Of a stretch of DNA of 8,763 nucleotides, positions 1 through 6,211 are shown piece by piece; the first letter of the stretch is position 1; each line of letters opens with the position of its first letter. Below the pieces are notes generated by a model. The model saw only the letters and a list, made by a program, of their open reading frames with translations. It did no database searches and had not been told where the DNA came from. The stretch covers positions 1 to 8,763 of the forward strand of contig CALMHV010000174.1 in assembly GCA_937863905.1 (NCBI GenBank), given 5' to 3'. The DNA is from an uncultured Bacillota bacterium. Its GTDB lineage: Bacteria > Bacillota > Sulfobacillia > UBA995 > UBA9673. A program made the translations under genes and the position numbers.

Positions 1-2150
1 CCGCCATTGGCCCGAACGCTCGCGGCGGCCTTCCCGTTCCGGAGCCCGCGAGCCCGGATGTCCGACGCCCAATCCGGGTATTCGATGCGCCGGTGGTGGA
101 TACCCGCCAGGACCCGCGAGAAGATGCCGGCGATGCGGTCGAGGTCCTGGAGAGTGAGCGGACTGTGCTCGAGCTGCCCATCGTCCAGACGGTCCTTGAC
201 GACTTTCCGGACCACGCCCTCGATGCGGCCTGGCGTGGCCTTGGTCAGGGAGCGCACGGCGGCCTCGGAGGCGTCGGCGAGCATGAGGATGGCGGCCTCG
301 CGCGTCTGGGGCAGCGGCCCGTCGTACCGGAAATCCTCCTCCGCCACGCTCTCAGCGTCGCCGTTCTCGGTGGCGCGCGAGTAGAAGTAGGAGACGAGGG
401 AGTCGCCATGATGCTGCTGGATGAGGTCGACGACCTCGCCGGGCAGGTTGGCTTCCTCGGCCATGGCCACGCCGTCGCGGACGTGGGAGGTGATAATGAG
501 CGCGCTCAGGCTTGGCGCTATCTTCTCGTGCGGGCTGTCCCCGCCGAATTGGTTGTCGACGAAAAAGTACGGACGCCGGGCCTTGCCGATGTCGTGGTAG
601 TAGGCGCCGACCCGGACCAGAGCCGTGTTCCCACCGACCTCAGCCGTGGCGGCCTCGGCCAGGTTCCCGACGATGATGGAATGGTGGTAGGTCCCGGGCG
701 CCTCCATGAGGAGGCGGCGCAGGAGCGGCTGGTTGGGATTGGCCAGTTCCATGAGCTTCACGCTGGTCAGAATGCCGAAGACGTCTTCGAGGAACGGCAG
801 GCAGCCGACGGCCAGCACGCCCGAGGCCACGCCGTTGCCCATGCCCCACAGGAGGTCCTTGAGCGTGGCCAGTTCGAAAAGGCTCCGGCCGGTCAGGTTA
901 CTCACGGCGGCGATGGCCACCGCGTTGGCGGCCGCCACGAGGAGGCCCGCCCGCATGAGGTCCGAGCGTTGTCCCAGGCGACTCACCGCGTAGACCCCAG
1001 CCAGCCCGCCGACCACGGCGACAATGGCGTAGCCCAGGTCGTTGCCGGCCATCAACCCGACGAAGGGTCCGAGGATGAAAGCCATGAAGGTGGCCAGGCG
1101 GACGTCCAGCAGGATGGCCATCAGTATCGTGCCGGTGGCCACGGGGATGAAGTAGGCGGAGAACGGCCGGGTCACCGCCGCCAGGATCATCGTGAGCAGC
1201 GCGAGCAGGCAGACGAGCGAGAGCCGCCGCCCGCTCTTGATGATGTCCCGGTCAAAACGGTTCAGGTAGAGGACGACGGCGCCCTCGAGCAAGAGCATGA
1301 TGAGCGCGAGGCCGAAAACGGCGCCCCAGGCGGGCCTGTCCCGCAGGAGGCCAAGGTCCTGAAGGACCGAGAGGTGGTCGCCGTGGACGATGTCGCCACC
1401 CCGCACGATGACCTGGCCCTTGAGAATCTCGACGCGGGCCACGGCGGACATGGCTTCCTCGCGTTTGGCCTGGGTGGCGGCGGCATTGAACTCCATGTTC
1501 TGGACGATGACGGCACCGGTGATGGTCCGGAGGAGCGATTCCTGGCCGGAGGTGAGCCCAAGTTCGTCGATCCTCGTCCCCGCCTGGGCTTTCGCCGCAT
1601 CGAGGTACTCGCGCTTCACGCCCGAGCCCATCGTGGTCTCAATGACGGTGCGAAGTTGGCTCTCGAGACTGTCGATGGTCGAGGTCGAGGCGGCGAAGGC
1701 GGCCTCCATGGCCGCGTCGGGGAAACGAACCCCGTAGGTGGCGCAGGCGTCGGAAAGGGCCGTCTCCCTGGACTCGCGGCTGCCGGGCGCGGCGCCGGCC
1801 TCCCGGATAGCGGCAAAGACGGCCGCCGCCGTAGCCTCGGCGTCCGAGGTGGTCTGCGGGTCGATCTGGTACTGGTCCGGGACCTGGGCCGCGGCGGTCT
1901 GACGCGCCCGGTCGGTGGCCACGCGGTCGACGATGGTCCGGGTCGCCACGATGTCTTCCGGAGCGATCTGGCCCGTCTTGAGTTCGTAGTGGCCCGGGGC
2001 GAGGGCGGCCGAGAGAAGGATCACGCCGACGAGGAAGATGACACCGGCCCAGAGGGCGGCGACCAGGCGAGGTTCGCGAGGGAGGTGGCCCCAGGCGAAA
2101 CCGCGCACGGACTTGACCCAGCTACTGTGGGCTCTTGGGGCCATAGCCAT
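1..2150 (-). CDS. pgpH: Cyclic-di-AMP phosphodiesterase PgpH (7TM-HD family, YqfF), 3'-truncated by window edge
   Basis: Membrane-bound phosphodiesterase that hydrolyses c-di-AMP to pApA in characterised Bacillota homologues. I translated 716 codons, open at the window edge. An N-terminal membrane segment (about residues 28-50) is followed by an extracellular 7TMR-HDED-type domain (about 51-270), several hydrophobic segments (about 274-465) and a cytoplasmic HD domain. The metal-site residues are present: TYHHS (H489, H490), YYHDIGK (H519, D520), SHV (H556), QQHHG (H580, H581) and LADASEA (D626). The start is ATG at 2150, with a second in-frame ATG two codons on; a modest AAAGGCGG lies about 11 nt upstream. 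It overlaps the end of phoH by 29 nt in another frame, implying translational coupling. Visible length already slightly exceeds the ~711 residues of B. subtilis PgpH. After the usual IEYPDW end it continues for at least 20 basic residues, so the stop must be close. Confidence 0.95.
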   Translation of the reverse strand, partial: MAMAPRAHSSWVKSVRGFAWGHLPREPRLVAALWAGVIFLVGVILLSAALAPGHYELKTGQIAPEDIVATRTIVDRVATDRARQTAAAQVPDQYQIDPQTTSDAEATAAAVFAAIREAGAAPGSRESRETALSDACATYGVRFPDAAMEAAFAASTSTIDSLESQLRTVIETTMGSGVKREYLDAAKAQAGTRIDELGLTSGQESLLRTITGAVIVQNMEFNAAATQAKREEAMSAVARVEILKGQVIVRGGDIVHGDHLSVLQDLGLLRDRPAWGAVFGLALIMLLLEGAVVLYLNRFDRDIIKSGRRLSLVCLLALLTMILAAVTRPFSAYFIPVATGTILMAILLDVRLATFMAFILGPFVGLMAGNDLGYAIVAVVGGLAGVYAVSRLGQRSDLMRAGLLVAAANAVAIAAVSNLTGRSLFELATLKDLLWGMGNGVASGVLAVGCLPFLEDVFGILTSVKLMELANPNQPLLRRLLMEAPGTYHHSIIVGNLAEAATAEVGGNTALVRVGAYYHDIGKARRPYFFVDNQFGGDSPHEKIAPSLSALIITSHVRDGVAMAEEANLPGEVVDLIQQHHGDSLVSYFYSRATENGDAESVAEEDFRYDGPLPQTREAAILMLADASEAAVRSLTKATPGRIEGVVRKVVKDRLDDGQLEHSPLTLQDLDRIAGIFSRVLAGIHHRRIEYPDWASDIRARGLRNGKAAASVRANG

Positions 2151-3168
2151 CGCCGCGCGAACCGCCTTTCTCCGCCGCTAGGAGTCTGGGTGAAGGCACC
2201 CGCTCCTCGAACCGCTCGTAGGCCCGAATGATGCGCTGGACAAGCTCATGTCGAACGACGTCGCGCTCGGTCAGGTAGACGAAGGACATGCCCCGAACGC
2301 CCTTCAGCACGACCCGAACCTGCTCGAGACCTGAACACTTGTCCACGGGCAGGTCAATCTGGGTGATGTCTCCCGTCACCACGGCCTTGGAGCCGAGCCC
2401 GAGCCGGGTGAGGAACATCTTCATCTGCTCGGGAGTCGTGTTCTGCGCTTCGTCCAGGATGACGAACGCGTCGTCCAGGGTCCGGCCTCGCATGTAGGCG
2501 AGGGGGGCGATCTCGATGACCCCGCGTTCGACAAGCTTCTGGTGCGCTTCCAGGCCCAGGGTGTCGAAAAGGGCGTCGTATATCGGACGGAGGTACGGGT
2601 GCACCTTCTGTTCCAGGTCGCCGGGGAGGAAGCCCAGGCGCTCGCCCGCCTCAACGGCGGGCCGGGTCAGGATGATCCGGCTGAACTCCCGGTTCTTGTA
2701 GGCCGCCACGGCCATGGCCACGGCGAGGTAGGTCTTGCCGGTGCCGGCCGGCCCGATGCCGAAGACCAGGTTATGCTCCCGGATGGCCTGCGCGTACTGC
2801 TGCTGGCCGTGCGTCTTGGGCCGGATCTGCTTGCCCCGGTGGGTAATCAGGATGACGTCCTCGAACACGGACTTGAGGTCGACGCCACCGCCGTCGTGGG
2901 CGAGCTTCACGGCGTAGCGGAGGTCCTGCGGCGAGAGGTAGTTCCCGGCGCGCAAGACTTCAAGCAGGCTGTGGAACAAGCCTTCGACTTTAGCCACCTC
3001 GTCGGCCGGGCCCTGGATGGCAATCTCCTCGCCGCGGCTCGTGAGGCGGACGTCGAAGTTCTCTTCGATGAGTTTAAGGTTCTGGTCGTACTTGCCGAAG
3101 AGATTCATCGCCTCGGCGTTGTCCGCGATGCGGACGCGCGCCTCGGCCGGCTCTTTCTTGCCCAGCAA
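2122..3168 (-). CDS. phoH: PhoH family ATPase (PhoH/YlaK-like, phosphate-starvation-inducible type)
   Basis: Cytoplasmic P-loop ATPase of the PhoH family, generally linked to RNA metabolism and encoded near the endoribonuclease gene ybeY; its exact substrate is unsettled. In this 348-residue reading the N-terminal region (about 10-75) resembles the family's KH-like part. Walker A is GPAGTGKT at 139-146 and Walker B is FVILDE at 235-240, followed by AQN. The sensor-like TGDITQ is at 265-270 and the C-terminal block SFVYLTERDVVRH around 295-307. The TTG start at 3168 has GGGGG about 7 nt upstream and leaves roughly nine residues before the conserved NxxEAMNLFGKYD segment, as in relatives. A much stronger AAGGAGAGG at 3190-3198 is too far from that TTG, so the true start may lie a few codons upstream. 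It sits 55 nt after yqfD and overlaps pgpH. Confidence 0.95.
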   Translation of the reverse strand: MLGKKEPAEARVRIADNAEAMNLFGKYDQNLKLIEENFDVRLTSRGEEIAIQGPADEVAKVEGLFHSLLEVLRAGNYLSPQDLRYAVKLAHDGGGVDLKSVFEDVILITHRGKQIRPKTHGQQQYAQAIREHNLVFGIGPAGTGKTYLAVAMAVAAYKNREFSRIILTRPAVEAGERLGFLPGDLEQKVHPYLRPIYDALFDTLGLEAHQKLVERGVIEIAPLAYMRGRTLDDAFVILDEAQNTTPEQMKMFLTRLGLGSKAVVTGDITQIDLPVDKCSGLEQVRVVLKGVRGMSFVYLTERDVVRHELVQRIIRAYERFEERVPSPRLLAAEKGGSRGDGYGPKSPQ

Positions 3169-3189
3169 GCGCTTACCCCCGATGAGAAG

Positions 3190-3198
3190 CCTCTCCTT
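3190..3198 (-). promoter_or_regulatory. Strong Shine-Dalgarno sequence upstream of phoH
   Basis: The minus strand reads AAGGAGAGG here, the best ribosome binding site in the yqfD-phoH gap. It lies 21 nt before the TTG at 3168 but only 6 nt before an in-frame ATC at 3181-3183. No ATG, GTG or TTG lies at normal spacing in the phoH frame. Either the weaker GGGGG at 3176-3180 serves the TTG, or initiation uses the near-cognate ATC. Confidence 0.5.
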
Positions 3199-3223
3199 GC
3201 TCTCGCCGGCTTCTGTTCCAGCC

Positions 3224-4495
3224 CTATGGTGCCTGTTGGCCCTGGGCTATGTCCTCAATCACCTCAGCCGAGGCGAGAACGCCTATCAATATATCATTTC
3301 TTAGGACAACCTCAAAATGGTAGCCTAAGGGCGGCGAGCCTTTTGGTACCAGCCTTCCCAGAGCCTCGGCCGCGGTGTCCCTGGCCAAGAGACCGGCTTC
3401 CTCGGGCGAGAGATCGCGCCGCACGTCTCTGACCTCGCGCCAGAGGGAGGTGACGATTTCCGCGCTTGGACCGCCGGTCCTCCCGAGGGGCAGCCGCACG
3501 GTCTTCGTCTGGCGCTCGTAGAGCCCGCTCGGCCGGTTCCACCAGCCGAAGACGCAGACCGATAGAGACGAGCCGCCGCCGGCCTCGCCGGTCGGCGCGA
3601 CGGCGCTGCCTCCCCGGCTCAGCCGCACGGTCACCGTCCGCCAGAGCCGACCGGTCGGCTCGTGCGTGAGCGTGTGCAGCCGCACCTCGGCGTAGGCCTG
3701 ATACCAGACCCTGGCCTTGACGATGGCCCGGGCCACGGCGGGCGCCTCGGGCGGGGGTATCGGTTTCTCTCCGGGCTTGGTCGCCGGTTTCGCCGCCTCG
3801 GTCGGCTGGCTGCCCCGGACGAGGAGTTGACCCTTTCTGACCGTGTCTCCCTCTTTGACCACGGGCTGTCCGGCCAGGACGATGAGGGTCTGGATGACAC
3901 CGTCCTTGGCGGCCAGCACGTGCGCCGGCGGCACCAGGACGTCGGGGCGCTCGAGGGGGACCTTCTCGACGATGTGGACGCTGACGACCACGCCCTGCAT
4001 CTCGACGGCCGCCCAAGCTATCCCGTTGACCGACAGGACGAGGGCCCGCTCGACTTGGCGCGAGTCGACGGCCGACTTCAAAACGCCGGGCCGCACCCCC
4101 AGGCTGGCAACCACTTCGCGGAGAAGACCAGGGTCGAACTGCTCCGCGCCCTCGATTCTCACGACCCAGACCACCGACGATAGGAGGAAGAGGGCGACCG
4201 CGGAGACGACGGCCCCCGCGACCAGGAGCGGCCGGCGGCCGGCGCCGCGGAGAAGGAACGGCAGGCCGCGCCGGCGGATGATCCGGACGCGCGAGCGCGT
4301 CCGGCGCGCGGCCGGCCGCAGCCGTCTGAAGGTGCGGAGGCTCACGTCGGCCTCGATGGTCCGCGCCGTGCGGCGCATCCGCCAAAGGGACTCTCCGCGG
4401 GCGGCGACAAGGTTGACGAAACGCTCCGCGGCGGGGCCCGAGACGCGGATTCTGACGAAGCCGCTCAGGTACGCCCAGAGGTCGTCGAGTCTCAC
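3224..4495 (-). CDS. yqfD: Sporulation protein YqfD
   Basis: Membrane protein of the YqfD family, found in endospore formers; in B. subtilis it is expressed in the mother cell with yqfC and supports sporulation. Its biochemical activity is unknown. The protein has 423 residues. The N-terminal cytoplasmic part carries FVRIRVSG (13-20) and a very Arg-rich stretch (about 54-76). One membrane segment follows at about 89-112, then a large outer portion. Residues 195-228 (AAKDGVI to GQLLVRG, with KEGDTVRKG) match the family's most conserved block and look like half of a barrel-sandwich fold. A Lys/Pro/Ala-rich insert (about 231-252) precedes ARAIVKARVWYQ. The GTG start at 4495 overlaps the yqfC stop (GTGA), with GAGGA at 4502-4506 six nt upstream, so the two are probably translationally coupled. 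Confidence 0.92.
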   Translation of the reverse strand: MRLDDLWAYLSGFVRIRVSGPAAERFVNLVAARGESLWRMRRTARTIEADVSLRTFRRLRPAARRTRSRVRIIRRRGLPFLLRGAGRRPLLVAGAVVSAVALFLLSSVVWVVRIEGAEQFDPGLLREVVASLGVRPGVLKSAVDSRQVERALVLSVNGIAWAAVEMQGVVVSVHIVEKVPLERPDVLVPPAHVLAAKDGVIQTLIVLAGQPVVKEGDTVRKGQLLVRGSQPTEAAKPATKPGEKPIPPPEAPAVARAIVKARVWYQAYAEVRLHTLTHEPTGRLWRTVTVRLSRGGSAVAPTGEAGGGSSLSVCVFGWWNRPSGLYERQTKTVRLPLGRTGGPSAEIVTSLWREVRDVRRDLSPEEAGLLARDTAAEALGRLVPKGSPPLGYHFEVVLRNDILIGVLASAEVIEDIAQGQQAP

Positions 4496-4878
4496 GGGGC
4501 TTCCTCGTCTTCAGGCATCTCCTCGAAGGTGATGCGGGTGAAGCGGCCCATCACCGACAGGTCATCGGCGAAGACCGACCCGACCGCCAGGTCCGTACCG
4601 GCGATGGTCATCTGACCCGTCGAGGTTCCGACGCGGATGAACTCGGGGGAGTACTCGATGAGCCCGCGGTGGTTCTCGATGACCATCTGGAGGTTGCCGA
4701 CGATGGTGACGCGCGGGACATTCAGGACGAGGTCCCCGGGCACTTCGAGGAGGTCGGACACGCCCTGCCCGAACCGCTCACGGCGACGCAGTCGGAGACG
4801 TCGCTGCTCCAGCCGCGCCTCGCGGGCGTCTTCTTGGGATTGGACGCCGCGCCTGCGGACGTGCCGTTTCCGCGCCAC
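4492..4878 (-). CDS. yqfC: Sporulation protein YqfC
   Basis: Small protein of the YqfC family, which pairs with YqfD in endospore formers and belongs to the mother-cell sporulation programme in B. subtilis; molecular function is unknown. Residues from about 44 to the end match the family: LEVPGDLVLNVPRVTIVGN, then IENHRGLIEYSPEFIRV, then a Gly-spaced beta-rich tail ending in GRFTRITFEEMPEDEEAP. At 128 residues it is longer than the ~95 typical of relatives because of an Arg-rich N-terminal extension (about 1-40). The GTG start at 4878 is supported by GGGAGG at 4886-4891, 7 nt upstream. The stop overlaps the yqfD start. The ribosome binding site lies in a region able to form competing hairpins. 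Confidence 0.9.
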   Translation of the reverse strand: MARKRHVRRRGVQSQEDAREARLEQRRLRLRRRERFGQGVSDLLEVPGDLVLNVPRVTIVGNLQMVIENHRGLIEYSPEFIRVGTSTGQMTIAGTDLAVGSVFADDLSVMGRFTRITFEEMPEDEEAP

Positions 4879-4881
4879 CGG

Positions 4882-4917
4882 CCCGCCTCCCGGGCGGGAG
4901 CAGCGCTCGCTCCCGCC
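4882..4917 (-). promoter_or_regulatory. Two mutually exclusive hairpins in the yqfC leader
   Basis: On the minus strand GGCGGGAGC (4909-4917) pairs perfectly with GCTCCCGCC (4893-4901) around a 7-nt loop. The same CCCGCC (4893-4898) can instead pair with GGCGGG (4882-4887) around a 5-nt loop, which buries the yqfC ribosome binding site GGGAGG (4886-4891). The two folds cannot coexist. The sequence complementarity is direct; a regulatory role is inference, and GC-rich DNA forms hairpins easily. Confidence 0.4.
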
Positions 4918-4964
4918 GCTCGTCCCCGCCTCTTCCGGCTAATCCTATGAAGGCCCGGGGGGCG

Positions 4965-5426
4965 TCAAGCTTCCGGCAGGAGCGCGTTCACGAGTTCGTT
5001 GACTTTCTTGCCATCGGCCCGGCCGCGGGTCTGCGGCATGACCTGGCCCATGACCTTGCCCAACTCGCGCCTTGAGGTCGCGCCCGTCGCGGCGATGGCC
5101 TGGGCGATGATGGCCCGCAGCTCGTCATCGCTGAGCGGCTGAGGCAGGTACCGTTCCAGCACGGCGGTCTCGGACTTGAGCCGCTCGGCCACGTCCGGTT
5201 TGCCGAGACGCGCGTACTCCTCGGCGGATTCGCGTCTCTGCTTGGCCTGGCGGGCGACGACCTGCGCGGCCTCGTCGTCAGAGAGAGCCTGCCGCTTCTC
5301 GATCGTCGCGTTCTGCAGGGCCGCGCGCGCGAGCCTGATGACGGAGAGGTCGAGCTTGCCCGCCTCGCCGGCCTTCATGGCCGTCTTCATGTCCTGGGAG
5401 AGTCTATCCTCAAGAGAAGCCGCCAA
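4965..5426 (-). CDS. yqeY: GatB/YqeY domain-containing protein
   Basis: Small cytoplasmic protein of the YqeY family, which resembles the C-terminal tRNA-binding domains of the GatB subunit of Asp/Glu-tRNA amidotransferase; its physiological role is not established. I place the start at TTG 5424-5426 (153 residues), because a near-perfect GGAGGTG (5433-5439) lies 6 nt upstream and the protein then begins AASLEDRLSQDMKTAMKAGE, as in relatives of about 148 residues. A longer reading from ATG 5465 adds 13 unconserved residues, abuts a palindrome and has no ribosome binding site. Recognisable features are the N-terminal helix, VIRLARAALQN, the ERYLPQPLSDDEL block, and the C-terminal GKVMGQVMPQTRGRADGKKVNELV, which is the family signature. 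It follows rpsU, as in Bacillus. Confidence 0.93.
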   Translation of the reverse strand: MAASLEDRLSQDMKTAMKAGEAGKLDLSVIRLARAALQNATIEKRQALSDDEAAQVVARQAKQRRESAEEYARLGKPDVAERLKSETAVLERYLPQPLSDDELRAIIAQAIAATGATSRRELGKVMGQVMPQTRGRADGKKVNELVNALLPEA

Positions 5427-5432
5427 GAGCGC

Positions 5433-5439
5433 CACCTCC
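5433..5439 (-). promoter_or_regulatory. Ribosome binding site that fixes the yqeY TTG start
   Basis: The minus strand reads GGAGGTG, complementary to the 3' end of 16S rRNA, six nt before TTG 5424-5426. No comparable site precedes the upstream ATG at 5465. This supports the shorter protein, which also matches family length. Confidence 0.75.
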
Positions 5440-5465
5440 GATAGGTGCCCATCGCCGTACAACAT

Positions 5466-5491
5466 CCGGGACCGGCCTAGGCCGGTCCCGG
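5466..5491. repeat. Perfect 26-bp palindrome between rpsU and yqeY
   Basis: Bases 5466-5491 equal their own reverse complement without mismatch: arms CCGGGACCGGC and GCCGGTCCCGG around CTAG. As RNA this gives a very stable 11-bp stem with a 4-nt loop. It lies 36 nt after the rpsU stop and 39 nt before the yqeY TTG. No U-run follows on either strand, so it is not a standard intrinsic terminator. It could be an mRNA-processing or stability element, an attenuator, or a binding site for a dimeric protein. Confidence 0.7.
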
Positions 5492-5527
5492 TGCGAAAAT
5501 CGTCTAAGGTGCGGCCGACCTAGCGGC

Positions 5528-5710
5528 TTAGTGCTTCTTGTGCAGCCGCTTGCGCGCCGCATCCGACTTCTTCTTCTTTTTGATGCTCGGCTTGAGATAG
5601 GCCTCGCGCTTCCTCATCTCCTGCATGACGCCGGCGCGCTGGCACTGCCGCTTGAAACGCCGGAGAGCGTTGTCGAGGCTTTCGTCTTTGCCGACTTTGA
5701 CATCAGCCAT
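5528..5710 (-). CDS. rpsU: 30S ribosomal protein bS21
   Basis: Small basic protein of the 30S ribosomal subunit, located near the 3' end of 16S rRNA and involved in initiation. The 60-residue product has the family pattern: [25 protein letters not shown], then [12 protein letters not shown], then a Lys/Arg-rich tail with five consecutive lysines (44-48) ending RKRLHKKH. The length is normal for the family (about 57-60 in Bacillota). ATG 5710 has a strong ribosome binding site, with GGAGG at 5719-5723, 8 nt upstream. About 100 nt separate it from the HIT gene upstream and from yqeY downstream, the latter gap holding the 26-bp palindrome. Separate expression of this abundant small protein is therefore plausible. 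Confidence 0.96.
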   Translation of the reverse strand: MADVKVGKDESLDNALRRFKRQCQRAGVMQEMRKREAYLKPSIKKKKKSDAARKRLHKKH

Positions 5711-5812
5711 CGAACTTCCCTCCCCTCGTACCCTCAGGGACCGTAGTGTTCGGCTCGAAATGTCCCCTCGGGTATCCGGGGTGCACGAACCACTAGATAG
5801 ACTACCATATCC
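5711..5812. other. Intergenic spacer between HIT gene and rpsU, possible promoter region
   Basis: This 102-nt gap includes a locally AT-richer stretch (about 5785-5815; minus strand GGATATGGTAGTCTATCTAG) in otherwise GC-rich DNA. I could not place a convincing -35/-10 pair at 16-18 nt spacing. A weak imperfect stem (CCCCGG/CCG-A-GGGG, about 5762-5779) follows on the minus strand with no real U-tract. The AT-richness and the length of the gap suggest, but do not prove, a promoter for rpsU. Confidence 0.25.
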
Positions 5813-6211
5813 TTAGCCCGGAGGCCAACCCATGAATCGTCCTCCAAGCACATGAAAATGCAGATGTTTCACTGTCTGACCGCCATTTCGGCCGGTATTG
5901 CACACCAAACGGAAGCCGTCGGCCTCGAGGTTCTTCTCCGCGGCCAGCCGGGCGACGACGGCGAAGACGCGCTCTAGCAGCGCGGCATCGGCTTTGTGAG
6001 CCGCGAGGATGTCGGGATAGTGCTTTCTCGGGATGACAAGGAGGTGGACAGGCGCCTGAGCGTTGATATCGGAAAAGGCCACGAACTCGGGGTCCTGGTA
6101 AACGAGTTTCGCCGGAATCTCACCCGCGGCAATTTTGCAAAAAACACAATCGTCGGTCAGCGCCTTCACCCCCGAGACGGCCGGTCTGAGGCCGCCTCCA
6201 AACATAATCAT
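5813..6211 (-). CDS. HIT family (histidine triad, HINT-like) nucleotide-binding protein
   Basis: Small cytoplasmic HIT-superfamily protein of the HINT branch; such proteins hydrolyse adenosine 5'-phosphoramidate-type substrates, though the physiological substrate is usually unknown. The 132-residue reading contains CVFCKIAAGEIPA (from 22; Cys22 and Cys25, with His64 a possible zinc partner), the core VHLLVIPRKHY (55-65), NTGRNGGQTVKHLHFHVLGGR (105-125) and the HxHxH triad His116, His118, His120, followed by FMGWPPG. ATG 6211 overlaps the stop of the upstream amidohydrolase as ATGA, and GGAG at 6216-6219 is only 4 nt away. A second ATG at 6205 has better spacing. Either start leaves about 15-20 unconserved residues before DDCVFCKI, longer than usual. 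HIT genes next to rpsU-yqeY are common in clostridia-like genomes. Confidence 0.93.
   Translation of the reverse strand: MIMFGGGLRPAVSGVKALTDDCVFCKIAAGEIPAKLVYQDPEFVAFSDINAQAPVHLLVIPRKHYPDILAAHKADAALLERVFAVVARLAAEKNLEADGFRLVCNTGRNGGQTVKHLHFHVLGGRFMGWPPG

Noticed and set aside
93..2231. A 712-codon open frame on the plus strand opposite pgpH and the end of phoH.
   Set aside because: It is antisense to a gene with clear conserved motifs, has a low-complexity Asp/Gly/His-rich translation with no recognisable domain, and is the kind of long shadow frame that GC-rich third positions create.
3312..4385. A 357-codon frame on the minus strand overlapping yqfD.
   Set aside because: It is the +1 frame of yqfD: Arg/Pro/Gly-rich with no family features, while the yqfD frame has conserved blocks and a coupled start.
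5463..5465. ATG at 5465 as the yqeY start.
   Set aside because: There is no Shine-Dalgarno sequence before it, it abuts the palindrome, and it adds 13 unconserved residues; the TTG at 5426 has a near-perfect site.
5466..5491. Reading the 26-bp palindrome as an intrinsic terminator.
   Set aside because: Neither side is followed by a T-rich run (minus side ATGTTGTACGG, plus side TGCGAAAATCG).
5762..5779. Imperfect hairpin after the HIT gene as a terminator.
   Set aside because: The stem is short and bulged, and is followed only by CATTT rather than a U-tract.
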